From contig NZ_JACODZ010000001.1 in the NCBI RefSeq assembly GCF_014280965.1, forward strand, positions 496,001 through 560,000: a stretch of DNA of 64,000 nucleotides, given 5' to 3'. How positions within the stretch are numbered: position 1 is the stretch's first letter; each line of letters begins with the position of its first letter. The position numbers and the translations under genes are program-made. The notes below the pieces were generated by a model. It was not told where the DNA came from, did not search any database, and was given only the letters and a program-made list of their open reading frames with translations. Of the stretch, positions 8,611 to 17,209 are shown piece by piece. Origin of the DNA: Echinicola salinicaeni. GTDB lineage: Bacteria > Bacteroidota > Bacteroidia > Cytophagales > Cyclobacteriaceae.

Positions 8611-9168
8611 ATGAATACCAAAGAAAAAATAGTTCAACTCGCAGATGCTTTTATCAGGACGAAAGGTTGTAATGCATTTAGCTTCGGAGATATTTCAAAA
8701 GCGCTTAATATCAAGAATGCTTCCATTCATTATCACTTTGCCACTAAGTCAGCTTTGATCATTGCGGTGATTCAAAAGCATAGAGATCTTCTTACCAAAT
8801 TCAAAAAAAGAGTAGAAGATGAAGATCCCTTGGATAAAATCAAATTGTTTCTAAATACCTACTCAATGGCCAGGTCTGAAGGGAAGATAAGTATTCTTGG
8901 AGCCTTGGCTGGTGATTATTTTACATTTGACGAGCATACTCAACTTGAGTTAAAGGTCTTGACAGATAGCACCTTGTTGTGGTTGGTAGAAACTTTAAAA
9001 GCGGGCAAGGACCAAGGGGCTTTTTACTATACAACGGAGGACAAAACCAAGGCACAGATGGTGGTTACGAGTATTTTAGGAGCTGAGCAGCTTTCTAGAA
9101 TTAGCTATGACCATGATTTCAAACAAGCCAAAGAAGGTATTATTAATGACCTAATAAATAGAAAATGA
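8611..9168 (+). CDS. TetR/AcrR-family transcriptional regulator
   Basis: This 185-residue protein has an N-terminal TetR helix-turn-helix: FSFGDISKALNIKNASIHYH (23-42) gives the recognition helix, followed by FATKSALI. The C-terminal ligand-binding part is helical and unlike any effector class I can name. The family acts as ligand-released dimeric repressors. The 3' end overlaps the next gene by four bases (ATGA), so the two are translationally coupled. The palindrome upstream is the probable operator. Confidence 0.88.
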   Translation: MNTKEKIVQLADAFIRTKGCNAFSFGDISKALNIKNASIHYHFATKSALIIAVIQKHRDLLTKFKKRVEDEDPLDKIKLFLNTYSMARSEGKISILGALAGDYFTFDEHTQLELKVLTDSTLLWLVETLKAGKDQGAFYYTTEDKTKAQMVVTSILGAEQLSRISYDHDFKQAKEGIINDLINRK

Positions 9169-10412
9169 TGAGAAGAGTAGTGATAACTGGAGTGGGGGCA
9201 TTGACACCTATAGGAAATAATGTGAATGATTTCTGGCAATCATTAAAGGCAGGTGAAAGTGGAGCTGGGCCAATCACCAAATTTGATGTGACCAAGTTCA
9301 AGACCAAATTTGCCTGTGAGCTGAAGGATTTTGATCCATTAAATCATATAGATAAAGCAACAGCCAGAAGGAATGATGCATATGCACAATACGCATTGAT
9401 TGCAGTGGAAGAGGCGGTGAAAAATGGAAATATTGATTTTGACCAGCTGGATAAAAACAGGATTGGGGTAATCTGGGGGTCAGGAAATGGAGGTATTGAT
9501 ACCTTTCAGCAGCAGGTGACCGAATACGTCCAAGGTGATGGGACACCGAGATTCAATCCTTTCTTTATTCCAAAAATGATTGTTGACATTGCTTCAGGAG
9601 TAATATCGATCAAATATGGATTAAGGGGCATTAATTTTACCACCGTGTCCGCCTGTGCGACCTCCAATACTGCCATTATAGATGCTTTTAATTATATCAA
9701 ATGGAACAAAGCAGATATGATTATCACAGGCGGATCTGAGGCTGCTATCACGGAGTGCTCCATTGGTGGATTTAACGCAGCGAAAGCCTTGTCGACCAAT
9801 AATGAGAATGCTAGGACAGCATCCAGGCCATTTGATGTGAGTAGGGATGGCTTCGTCATGGGAGAAGGAGCAGGGGCCATTATATTGGAAGACCTGGAAA
9901 GTGCCCAAAGACGAGGGGCCAATATACTTGCAGAAATCGTAGGGGGAGGAATGGCTGCAGATGCCTATCACTTGACAGGTACACACCCTGAAGGTGAAGG
10001 GGCTTATTTGGGAATGCTTGCAGCTCTTGATGACGCGGGGATAGGGCCAGAGGCTATCGACTACCTTAATACCCATGCAACTTCTACACCTCAAGGTGAT
10101 CTAAGCGAGTTAAGGGCAGCAGAAAGAGTCTTTGGGAGAGAGAGTAAATTGAATATCAGTGCGACCAAGTCTATGACCGGCCATTTATTAGGAGCAGCCG
10201 GTGCGGTTGAGGCCATTGCCTGTATCAAAGCAGTGCAGGAAAATGTCATTCCGCCTACCATCAATGTGAAGGAAGTGGAGCCGGCCTATAAAGGGGTATT
10301 TGACCTGACCTTAGATGTCGCCCAGCAGAAACAAGTGGATTATGCAATGAGCAATACCTTTGGATTTGGAGGACATATCGCCACCACGATTTTTAAGAAA
10401 TACGAAGATTAA
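9165..10412 (+). CDS. fabF: Beta-ketoacyl-ACP synthase II (FabF-type)
   Basis: This 415-residue KAS II-type condensing enzyme extends acyl-ACP with malonyl-ACP. The catalytic triad is visible: Cys164 in VSACATS, His304 in NTHATSTPQGD and His340 in SMTGHLLGAAG. The C-terminus NTFGFGGH is typical. It starts within the stop of the TetR gene and ends before a strong terminator. No other fatty-acid genes surround it. This suggests a regulated, accessory FabF that adjusts membrane lipid composition or serves a special acyl product, rather than the main housekeeping copy; this is inference from the regulator coupling. Confidence 0.9.
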   Translation: MMRRVVITGVGALTPIGNNVNDFWQSLKAGESGAGPITKFDVTKFKTKFACELKDFDPLNHIDKATARRNDAYAQYALIAVEEAVKNGNIDFDQLDKNRIGVIWGSGNGGIDTFQQQVTEYVQGDGTPRFNPFFIPKMIVDIASGVISIKYGLRGINFTTVSACATSNTAIIDAFNYIKWNKADMIITGGSEAAITECSIGGFNAAKALSTNNENARTASRPFDVSRDGFVMGEGAGAIILEDLESAQRRGANILAEIVGGGMAADAYHLTGTHPEGEGAYLGMLAALDDAGIGPEAIDYLNTHATSTPQGDLSELRAAERVFGRESKLNISATKSMTGHLLGAAGAVEAIACIKAVQENVIPPTINVKEVEPAYKGVFDLTLDVAQQKQVDYAMSNTFGFGGHIATTIFKKYED

Positions 10413-10434
10413 TTGTCTTGTCGAAGAAGATAGA

Positions 10435-10467
10435 GAGCTTGTATTCGAAGGAATACAGGCTCTTTTT
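10435..10467 (+). terminator. Rho-independent terminator after fabF
   Basis: A 12 bp stem (GAGCTTGTATTC / GAATACAGGCTC, one G-T pair) with a GAAG loop is followed by TTTTT. It lies 22 bp after the fabF stop. Confidence 0.85.
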
Positions 10468-10577
10468 ATGAATTTATTTTAATTGGGGATTGAATAATCA
10501 GGTATTTTTACCCGTTTTTTATTGTTTGCTGGTGTGTATTTTTACCTCCTTATTGTCACTATAAAATTATTTAAGCT

Positions 10578-11915
10578 ATGAATTTTTTATTTAAAAACAT
10601 CTTAATCAACGAGAAGGAGCAATTCCTAAAAGAAAAGACGGCCTTAATATTTAAAAGAATCTATGAGGAGGCATCGGAGGAAGCCTTAGCAGAGTTTGTA
10701 TCGAAACAAGTGGAGCATATCCTTCAGCATCCAGCTGCTAACAATATTCCGCTGGCATCAGAAGATGACTTTTATGCCATCAATAAGGTCCAAACCAAAA
10801 TACTTGAGGCCTCTAAAAATTGTGCGCTTGATGAAGTTGAAAGGTATGTGCCCTTATTGGAGGATGAAAAAATAGAAAGTGATTTTTTTACTTTCCTTAA
10901 AGCCCCCTATTTAAATTTTAAGGCGAGCACAGGTGTTTTGGTAAGGAAAACCAATAAGGCAGAAATCATTTATTTCTTTGATGCCGTTATGATTGATAAT
11001 GGAAATGTGGTTCATCTGAAACCAGCTTTGCCTGAGATGCCAAGTACCCAAATGTTAACGGGAGGCTCAGATTTTGCCAAAACACTGATCAAGAAATTAT
11101 TTTCCAGTGCAGCTGGTGCCATTGGCGGTCAGATTGGTTCCATGATCCTGAGTTTTGTAATGCAGGAGATATTTGGAGCCAAAAGTGATTCTAAAAAGAT
11201 GATTGATGAGGTCAAAAAGGTGGTTAGGGAAGAAATCCATACCAATGAGATTGAAAAAATCAATGCAGGAATAAGTGGGTTCATTGGTTTTATGATGGGA
11301 GAGTATCAAGATTTGAAAGATGCCTCAGATTTATCTTCCAAGGAGGATCGAAAAGTGCTGACCAATCGCATTACGGACTTTTTACCTGACTTTTACACCA
11401 AAGTGATAGCATTACTTATGTCTGAAAGTTATAAAAGGAAATCCTTGCAAACTTTTCAGACAGCAGCGGCCTTCCATTTGATAATACTTCAGGAACTGGC
11501 CTTGGTGGACCCGAAAAATTTTGATCCTAATGAGTCAAGCTACTCCGTTACTTTGCATTCCAAGGCCAAGGAATATCATACACATATTTCAGATACTTTT
11601 AATGCAGTCATCAGCGATAGAAAGGCAAAGATCAGGGTGTTTAGTAATCCATTTGTGGATTGTCAGGGTAATATGTGCGTAAGTAAGCCTGGTTGTAAAT
11701 GGTGTGATGATGAAACGGGTTATGTGTCCGGAAGGTATTATAATACAAAAAATGGGGAGAGTTGTGGTACCAAGGCCAGAAGGGCTGCAAATTATCACAC
11801 GGAGCAAGTTGTCAATCAGCTTACTGATTGGTTAGGAAATCCTAATGAAAATTCCCTTCCCTATTTGGAGAAGATGACCACTTATGTCTTTCCTGCAGTG
11901 GAAACAGTGAGTTAA
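10578..11915 (+). CDS. Cry delta-endotoxin domain I-like protein (putative pore former)
   Basis: This 445-residue protein has no signal peptide. Residues ~175-385 resemble domain I (the pore-forming helical bundle) of insecticidal Cry toxins. A hydrophobic helix GAIGGQIGSMILSFVMQEIF opens it, followed by KKVVREEIHTNEIEKINAGI (compare Cry alpha-3) and FLPDFYTKVIALL. The central helix segment TFQTAAAFHLIILQELALVD (292-311) matches the Cry alpha-5 pattern YVQAANLHLSVLRD. Residues 1-170 match nothing I know. There is no obvious beta-rich domain II or III. Instead the C-terminus has five cysteines (362, 367, 373, 376, 396) and a last helix. The gene stands alone between two terminators. Absence of a signal fits Cry proteins, which accumulate in the cell. 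Toxicity and target are not known. Confidence 0.7.
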   Translation: MNFLFKNILINEKEQFLKEKTALIFKRIYEEASEEALAEFVSKQVEHILQHPAANNIPLASEDDFYAINKVQTKILEASKNCALDEVERYVPLLEDEKIESDFFTFLKAPYLNFKASTGVLVRKTNKAEIIYFFDAVMIDNGNVVHLKPALPEMPSTQMLTGGSDFAKTLIKKLFSSAAGAIGGQIGSMILSFVMQEIFGAKSDSKKMIDEVKKVVREEIHTNEIEKINAGISGFIGFMMGEYQDLKDASDLSSKEDRKVLTNRITDFLPDFYTKVIALLMSESYKRKSLQTFQTAAAFHLIILQELALVDPKNFDPNESSYSVTLHSKAKEYHTHISDTFNAVISDRKAKIRVFSNPFVDCQGNMCVSKPGCKWCDDETGYVSGRYYNTKNGESCGTKARRAANYHTEQVVNQLTDWLGNPNENSLPYLEKMTTYVFPAVETVS

Positions 11916-11943
11916 GATTTATAGATTTAGTTGGATGGTAAGT

Positions 11944-11973
11944 AAAGCCCTGGGGTATGCCTGGGGCTTTTTT
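11944..11973 (+). terminator. Rho-independent terminator after the Cry-like gene
   Basis: The stem AAAGCCC / GGGCTTT encloses a 13-base loop and is followed by a T-run, 28 bp after the stop codon. Confidence 0.7.
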
Positions 11974-12018
11974 GTTGGAAAGGATTAATACTATTAAATT
12001 AATTTAGTTCTATATGAT

Positions 12019-12168
12019 TATCTGATTTCATACCAGTAGCCTTGTTTTTCACGGATTTCCACTGATATATCTGGCGGTAGACAGGTTTAAATAATTATTT
12101 CTGTGAAATATATGTCATTTTTGAGTTAATGTTTTGAAGTGTAATACTTACTGGTGGAATAGTGGATA
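12019..12168. mobile_element. MITE-like element, family M1, copy B
   Basis: The ends TATCTGATTTCATACCAGTA (12019-12038) and TTACTGGTGGAATAGTGGATA (12148-12168) correspond to those of copies A, C and D but are more diverged. The interior carries CACGGATTTCCAC, also seen in copy C and, in altered form, in D. The flanks share only a short TAGTT direct repeat, so the target duplication is uncertain here. Confidence 0.55.
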
Positions 12169-12243
12169 TACAGATAGTTTTATTTAAGTTTAGAACCTTG
12201 TAATCATTTGATAAGCCAATAGTGTATCACTTTATAGACTCAT

Positions 12244-13068
12244 ATGAAATCTAAGATTTTTCTTTTCATCTTTTGTCTTGGGCTGCTGAACCAATCCTTT
12301 GCCATAAAGCCGGACCGTGAATATTTTATGACCCCAGATTCTATTAATTGGAATTATGAGCAGCTGAAAATTACAACTGAAGATGGCTATGAGCTAAACT
12401 CATGGATTTATGAGGCTAAGCCGGAAAATAATAAGGATACAGTGTTGGTCTTGGCATACCCTGATGCAGGAAACATGTCTTACTTTGTCTACTATGCAGG
12501 GACACTGGCAAATGCGGGTTACACAGTCATTACATTCGATTATAGAGGCTTTGGTAAAAGTGATGATTTCGAAATCCAGCCAGATTACCTTTACTATACG
12601 GAGTTTTCCAAAGACCTTGAGGCGGTGATAAACACTGCCAGGTTAAAGTTTAAGGGCAAAAAATTAGGGATTTGGGCCATGTCTATGGGGACCACAATTA
12701 CCTCTCGTGCATATCCCAATATAAAGGACAAGGTAGATTTTATTATTGGGGAAGGCTATGTTACTGATACTATGGCGATAATAGATCGGTATAAGGCCAA
12801 GGAAAAGCTCTTGGTGCTTCCCGAGGAGTCTTTTGAGTATCGAAAAGCCATTGTATCAATAGATGTCCCCCTTTTGATTTTTACAGCTTCTAAGGATAGC
12901 ATCACAACCCATCAAGACGCATTGGATCTTCAAGAAGTGCTTGGTGGCCATTGTAAAGTTATTCCCTATCCTGGAGAGCATTTATCTGGTTTTTCTCATG
13001 AATTAGATAACAAAGGATTTGGAGGTTGGTATGTGGAACAGATAAATAGCTTTGTGGCTGGAATTTAG
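12244..13068 (+). CDS. Exported alpha/beta hydrolase
   Basis: This 274-residue serine hydrolase begins with a signal peptide (hydrophobic residues 4-18, likely cleavage after QSFA at 20), so it acts in the periplasm or outside. The fold is shown by FDYRGFGKSDD (98-108) and the nucleophile elbow AMSMG with Ser147. The acid is probably in FTASKDSITT (~217-226) and the histidine in GEHLSGF (~245). Similar proteins are esterases or peptidases; the substrate is unknown. It is convergent with the serine hydrolase 15 bp away. No terminator is seen between them. Confidence 0.85.
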   Translation: MKSKIFLFIFCLGLLNQSFAIKPDREYFMTPDSINWNYEQLKITTEDGYELNSWIYEAKPENNKDTVLVLAYPDAGNMSYFVYYAGTLANAGYTVITFDYRGFGKSDDFEIQPDYLYYTEFSKDLEAVINTARLKFKGKKLGIWAMSMGTTITSRAYPNIKDKVDFIIGEGYVTDTMAIIDRYKAKEKLLVLPEESFEYRKAIVSIDVPLLIFTASKDSITTHQDALDLQEVLGGHCKVIPYPGEHLSGFSHELDNKGFGGWYVEQINSFVAGI

Positions 13069-13083
13069 CAATCAAAAAAACAC

Positions 13084-14169
13084 CTATTGCTCCAATGTGG
13101 TCATCAGTTCATGGGATAGATCGCCAATATTACTGGTCAATTTCCCTAAAGCAGATATATTCGATAAGATGATAATTCCATTTTTAGTATTGGTATTAAT
13201 GATCATCGAAGAAGTGTATCCACCTGTTCCTCCATTATGCCAGATCCACTCTTCACCAGATGCTACTTTTATCAGTCCCCAGGCCAGACCAATGGAATAG
13301 TTGTCTTCGATTTTGAAATGGGCCTGTCTGGTCAAATTTAGTTCCTTATTATTATTGTCAAATTGGGCGAGCGCAAATTTTGAAAGGTCCTCAACGGTGG
13401 ATAAAATCCCTCCTGCTCCCATATGCACTGCCATATCCCAGTTGGGAACTTCTTGGCCATTATCATTGAGTCCCTTTACCAAAATATGCTGGACGGCATT
13501 GCGGTCGGTAGTTGAGTTGTCCATGTGATATTTAGAGAATATTCGATTTTGAAGTAAATCTTCATAGCTGCTGTTTTCGATCAGGCCTTCCAGGTAGCCT
13601 AAAAGGCCAAAGCCCAAATTGGAATAGGAAGACTTTTCTCCCTGAGCAGCATCCAGTATTAATTTTTCAGTGAGGTATATTTTCAGTTTATTTTTATCAT
13701 AGTCTTTGTAAGGATTCTCCAAGTTCAATGTAGGAGAACTCAAGCTAATGGGCACTCTGGGCAATCCTGAAGTGTGTGTGGCTAACTGTTCGAATGTAAT
13801 TTTGGTATTGTCTTTTAAGGAATAGTCCAGGTAATCATTGATATCGTCGTCCAGTTTTACCTTGTTTTCCAGAACTTGTTTGGCAAGCAGGGTAGCGGTG
13901 AAGACTTTAGTGATGGATCCTATTTCAAAAACTTTTTGGGCATTGTCGATGGGGGTAAGTGAATCATCCTCCTTTTTAACACCATAAAAATTCACTTCAC
14001 CGTCTTTAATAATTGCTATAGATAGTTGTGCTTGATTTGGGAGTTTCTGGGCACATGTTGAAATTAGCTGAAGTTGTTCATCTGTAGGTAGGGATAATGG
14101 GTTCAGTTGCTGGCCAAAACCAGTATTAATGATTAGTAAAAAGGATAATGCAAATGCGTGTATTTTCAT
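13084..14169 (-). CDS. Exported beta-lactamase-related serine hydrolase (class C fold)
   Basis: This 361-residue protein has a signal peptide (residues 1-19, cleavage near FGQQ) and the penicillin-recognising fold. The motifs are S85-x-x-K88 (GSITKVF), YSN (~180, SSYSNLGFGLLGY) and HNGGTGGY (~315), in place of the KTG box. This arrangement is shared by class C beta-lactamases, DD-peptidases and esterases such as EstB. It acts in the periplasm; whether it cleaves beta-lactams, peptides or esters cannot be decided here. A MITE-like element lies 74 bp upstream of the start. Confidence 0.88.
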   Translation of the reverse strand: MKIHAFALSFLLIINTGFGQQLNPLSLPTDEQLQLISTCAQKLPNQAQLSIAIIKDGEVNFYGVKKEDDSLTPIDNAQKVFEIGSITKVFTATLLAKQVLENKVKLDDDINDYLDYSLKDNTKITFEQLATHTSGLPRVPISLSSPTLNLENPYKDYDKNKLKIYLTEKLILDAAQGEKSSYSNLGFGLLGYLEGLIENSSYEDLLQNRIFSKYHMDNSTTDRNAVQHILVKGLNDNGQEVPNWDMAVHMGAGGILSTVEDLSKFALAQFDNNNKELNLTRQAHFKIEDNYSIGLAWGLIKVASGEEWIWHNGGTGGYTSSMIINTNTKNGIIILSNISALGKLTSNIGDLSHELMTTLEQ

Positions 14170-14242
14170 TTTTAAATAGATAAAAGTTGAACAGATCGAA
14201 AAGTAACTGGCTTATTTTCAGCTTCAAATTAATAAATATGAT

Positions 14243-14381
14243 TATCCGTTTTCACACCAGTCACCTTATTTCTCACGGATTCCACAGATTTACACTGATT
14301 TAATTCTTCATTTCGGTTAGATATGGGCTATTTTTGAGAACATATTTTGGACGGTGAACCTTACTGGTGCAATTGCGGACA
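14243..14381. mobile_element. MITE-like element, family M1, copy C
   Basis: The ends are TATCCGTTTTCACACCAGT (14243-14261) and TTACTGGTGCAATTGCGGACA (14361-14381). The interior contains TTTCTCACGGATTCCAC, shared with copies B and D. ATTAATAAA occurs just outside both ends (14228-14236 and 14387-14395), consistent with a 9 bp target duplication. Confidence 0.65.
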
Positions 14382-14468
14382 TACAGATTAATAAAAAATA
14401 AAATATGTATCTGCAATGTAGCAGGTAACCTTGGGAAATAGCTTTTAAGGTATCAGTGCAAAGATGAC

Positions 14469-14506
14469 AGCCTGAGCGGACCTGTCTAACTACCAGGTAA
14501 AGTCGA
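14469..14506 (+). repeat. Dispersed repeat R4, copy 1
   Basis: This stretch aligns with 26559-26597. Shared blocks are GAGCGG, CCTGTCTAA and CAGGTAAAGTCGA. No coding function is seen. Confidence 0.55.
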
Positions 14507-14660
14507 AGGTTAGACGTAGGACCTCAACTCCCTGTCCTCCGGAAGGTGGGCGCTCGGTCTGAGCCCTTATTACCCAATAAATTACAATATTGGCCTAAAG
14601 GTGAATTCCTTGGCAGGTAACCAATTTCAATACTACTTTTCCTTTATTGCTCTTTCTACA

Positions 14661-14689
14661 TTTATTCAGGTAATGTTTTGTTCTTGATG
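14661..14689 (+). repeat. R3 repeat module
   Basis: This 29-base stretch (TTTATTCAGG, then TAATGTTTTG, then TTCTTGATG) differs from 18761-18789 at one base. Confidence 0.6.
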
Positions 14690-15065
14690 ACCTGAGCTTT
14701 AAGTCAGTGTCACTCGCTGTGGGGGGGCTTTAGCTATTTTTTTCTGGAAGAGATGCTTCCCCAGTAATGACCTTCGGGGATGTTTTGACTTAGGACATAG
14801 CCCTATTAAATCTTTGCGTATTCGACACCATATTTTATAAATGTCCTCATTGTAAGTGCAGGTTAGGATTAGGGAAATCAAAATATTCTTCGGAACACTC
14901 AGGGATCACCTCCGGATCACCTTCGGATCAAGCTCGGTTATATCCGAATGAAATCCGAATATAATTTGGAATTGTTCCTTGGTTGATCCAGAGGAAAGTA
15001 AAAGTATATATATGATTGATAGAAGGTAATTACCTAACTTGTAGGGGATTGTTATTAGCCAAGTA

Positions 15066-15277
15066 TTACTTTTGAACCTTTTTGATGATGGTAAAAGCAG
15101 ATGGAATACACAGCAAGATTAAGGGAAAAATAGGGGGGCGTTTTCTATGAAATAAACGGGGAAACCTATGCACGCCAGCATAACGAGCATTCCAAAATAG
15201 ATGAACCATTCTCCCTTCAGCAACTTTATCAAAATAGATTTGGGATGGCCTAGTGATTCCTCCAACCCTTGAAATAC
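15066..15277 (-). pseudogene. Decayed membrane-protein gene fragment
   Basis: On the minus strand one frame reads FQGLEESLGHPKSILIK, then a hydrophobic stretch (WFIYFGMLVMLACIGFPVYF) and ends at a stop after APLFFP. Shifting one base continues sensibly as LILLCIPSAFTIIKKVQK and a stop at 15068-15066. Upstream of the fragment an in-frame TAG blocks extension. The pattern of a helical hairpin broken by one frameshift indicates a remnant of a small two-helix membrane protein. The family is not recognised. It lies next to direct-repeat copy 1 of the toxin-antitoxin cassette. Confidence 0.4.
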
Positions 15278-15306
15278 CTATTGAATTTGGTTAACCTAAG
15301 AGTTGA

Positions 15307-15490
15307 AATCAATATAAATCATATTATAGTGTGAAAATTGATTGTAAGTCATTCCATGTTGGTGGCTAGGCTAGTATTTTTCATAGTATAATGTGAAAAA
15401 CATGGTGTGTTTTGATAATTGTCGATTGATACATTCAATTAAGAAAGGGGTATTTCTACCTATCCGCACTGCTCATATAAATCAAATTTA
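15307..15490 (-). repeat. Direct repeat DR1 bracketing the HipBST cassette, distal copy
   Basis: About 180 bases align throughout with 17789-17972 in the same orientation (roughly 80 percent by eye). Shared blocks include AATCAATATAAATC, ATTATAGTGTGAAAAT, TTTTGATAATTGTCGATTGA and TCAATTAAGAAAGG. Both copies carry the two operator-like palindromes (here 15319-15334 and 15380-15397). At the right end this copy can be read on the minus strand as LIYMSSADR-stop, matching the C-terminus LIYVRSKDK-stop of the 17941-18591 gene, so the 3' end of that gene was duplicated with the repeat. Confidence 0.75.
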
Positions 15491-16033
15491 AAGTGATTCT
15501 CCCAAAGCAATTTTAATATGGGCAAGGTGATGGTCTACATGCCATGCTGACATCGCTATGGCTTGTGCTTGATTGATGGTGAATTTCCGTACCGAATGAT
15601 AGTATTGGATCTTCAATGTCGCATCATCTAATGACCTAAGAAGAAACACATATCTTTTATTTATTCCTTCAAACATCATCAATGAATCTTCAACAGGCGC
15701 TTTGGTTCCATCATCGGTTCCGGCCCAGCCATCCATATCAATAAGCGTCACTTCCTTGTAATTTGGCTCTGTCAATGCTTTTTTCATCCTCAAAAAATGA
15801 AGCAATTGGATATCCGCTACATGATGGATTAATTGCTGGATAGTCCAACTCCCTTCACGGTAAGTTTTGTTCAGGTCTTCAGGTTTCAGACTTTCGACTA
15901 TTTTTCTGTACTTGGCGGGTGCAGATTCATTGATGATGATAAGTTTGTTCAATTCATCACTTGAATAAGATTCTTTTTTCTCAAAATGGCCAATAGGGAA
16001 TTTTAATCGGTTTAAGTCACTTACATTTTCCAT
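15488..16033 (-). CDS. DinB/YfiT-family putative metal-dependent transferase
   Basis: This 181-residue cytoplasmic protein is of the DinB-like four-helix-bundle family, closest in look to YfiT/BstA. The motifs are FPIGHFEKKE near the N-terminus, the first metal histidine in LIHHVADIQ (~68-76) and the pair in AWHVDHHLAHIKIALG near the C-terminus. Members transfer low-molecular-weight thiols or act as putative hydrolases; the thiol used here is unknown. It lies downstream of the hip genes (156 bp) on the same strand and immediately before repeat DR1, so it appears to be part of the bracketed cassette. Confidence 0.85.
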   Translation of the reverse strand: MENVSDLNRLKFPIGHFEKKESYSSDELNKLIIINESAPAKYRKIVESLKPEDLNKTYREGSWTIQQLIHHVADIQLLHFLRMKKALTEPNYKEVTLIDMDGWAGTDDGTKAPVEDSLMMFEGINKRYVFLLRSLDDATLKIQYYHSVRKFTINQAQAIAMSAWHVDHHLAHIKIALGESL

Positions 16034-16189
16034 GCTTAAAATTAAAAAATACTGTCAGAATATCTTGGTCAATTAAAAGAAAATGGATCGGTTCTTTTTT
16101 AGAGTAATGATTAAAAATCAACTCGAGTTTATGGGGTACATTCCCAAGATGCGGGTTTAAGTAAGTGATTTGAAGAGAATGGTGAACTG

Positions 16190-17209
16190 TCAGGTTTTAT
16201 GGTTAAATGAGTAGTTGAGGGAGTTTAATCGATTTTGATAGGTTTGTAAATAGATTTTTTTTGCTTCTTCACTCAGAAAACTTCTGGAAATTAAATCTTT
16301 AACCTCTTTGTGTTCAGTTTTGAAATCCCCTAAAATCTTCAGTGCCCTTGTCTCTAGAATTCCTAATCTTATTCCAAATTCAAGGAAATCATCGTACGCA
16401 TAAAACCCATTGGCGTTATAGCTTTCGGTCTCATAATCGTTTTTGAAAAGCCCATCTTTTAAAGCGAGTTCTGGGTCTTTTACATGGAGTCGGGAATTTG
16501 TAAGGTCATAGGCAGGACTCAATTGGTAATCTCCTGCAGGGGTTTCCAAAAGGCTGAAGTTTTTCAGGTGGGCATCTCCATTGGAAAACAGGAAATTGAA
16601 CAATACCAATTTATAGAAGTTTTCCATAGCTATGGGAGCAGCAGCGGCATATTGTTTAATGAGGTCTCCGATACCCTCATAGCTGTAATTGTATTTGAAT
16701 TCATCACCATCGGTTTCCTTTGTTTTACCCGCTAGTGTGGCAAAATCCTCGATCCCTAATTTTCTTCCGTTTTTTAATACATCAAACCTTTTGGTGAGAT
16801 AAGCGGGTTCTCCATTTTGAAAGAATATCAAGGCATTTTCGGCGGTTGTCAACCCATATACTTGCTTGGCTATCTGCATGGTCAGGTGCTCATTTGCGGG
16901 AACCTGGTCCACCCTTTCCAAATCCCTAGGGATTGGTTTAAGGATATAAGTGCCTTGTTCACCTACTTTGGTCAAGCGGATAACTCCTTTATCCCAAATT
17001 ACAGATAATTTTTCTTGGACTCCGGAAATGGATATTCGTTTCCGGTTATCCATCATGGCTGCCATTTCCTGATCATTATTGGACTGGTGGCTCTGGTAAG
17101 GTAAAAAATGGCTTGTTTTTTTACCTTCAAACATATGCCTGATGCATCGGCTACTATAAGTCTCGTGATCGGGTGCTAGCGTGCCAGGGCAGTTTGTAAT
17201 CTTAATCAT
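16190..17209 (-). CDS. hipT: HipA/HipT-like serine/threonine kinase toxin (kinase domain)
   Basis: This 339-residue protein is the kinase part of HipA without its N-terminal subdomain. The glycine-rich loop carries the SIS motif (Ser60, Ser62) before GVQEK, like the autophosphorylated serines of HipT. Other motifs are the ATP lysine K91 in YILKP, the catalytic loop NGDAHLKNFS with Asp212, and SPAYDL with the metal-binding Asp235. Known relatives phosphorylate an aminoacyl-tRNA synthetase (GltX for HipA, TrpS for HipT) and halt translation. The target here is unknown. The ATG overlaps the stop of the upstream gene by 4 bp, so the split is genuine and not a frameshift. Confidence 0.88.
   Translation of the reverse strand: MIKITNCPGTLAPDHETYSSRCIRHMFEGKKTSHFLPYQSHQSNNDQEMAAMMDNRKRISISGVQEKLSVIWDKGVIRLTKVGEQGTYILKPIPRDLERVDQVPANEHLTMQIAKQVYGLTTAENALIFFQNGEPAYLTKRFDVLKNGRKLGIEDFATLAGKTKETDGDEFKYNYSYEGIGDLIKQYAAAAPIAMENFYKLVLFNFLFSNGDAHLKNFSLLETPAGDYQLSPAYDLTNSRLHVKDPELALKDGLFKNDYETESYNANGFYAYDDFLEFGIRLGILETRALKILGDFKTEHKEVKDLISRSFLSEEAKKIYLQTYQNRLNSLNYSFNHKT

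Larger units (their letters stand above)
14170..15065. other. Repeat-rich intergenic region
   Basis: About 900 bases without a credible gene. In order they hold MITE copy C (14243-14381), a degenerate MITE-end-like stretch (~14404-14428), an R4 repeat copy (14469-14506), an R3 module (14661-14689), a segment shared in part with element M2 (14700-14775, GGAAGAGATGCTT) and tandem imperfect CCGGATCACC/TCGGATCA units (14893-14930). Short open frames here fall inside these repeats and are not credible genes. Confidence 0.7.

Noticed and set aside
14699-14881. 60-residue open frame on the minus strand
   Set aside because: It overlaps a segment shared with element M2 and has no domain features.
14893-14930. 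Tandem CGGATCAC units as a regulatory array
   Set aside because: There are only two or three imperfect units, with no nearby start codon in reach. It is noted as repeat sequence only.
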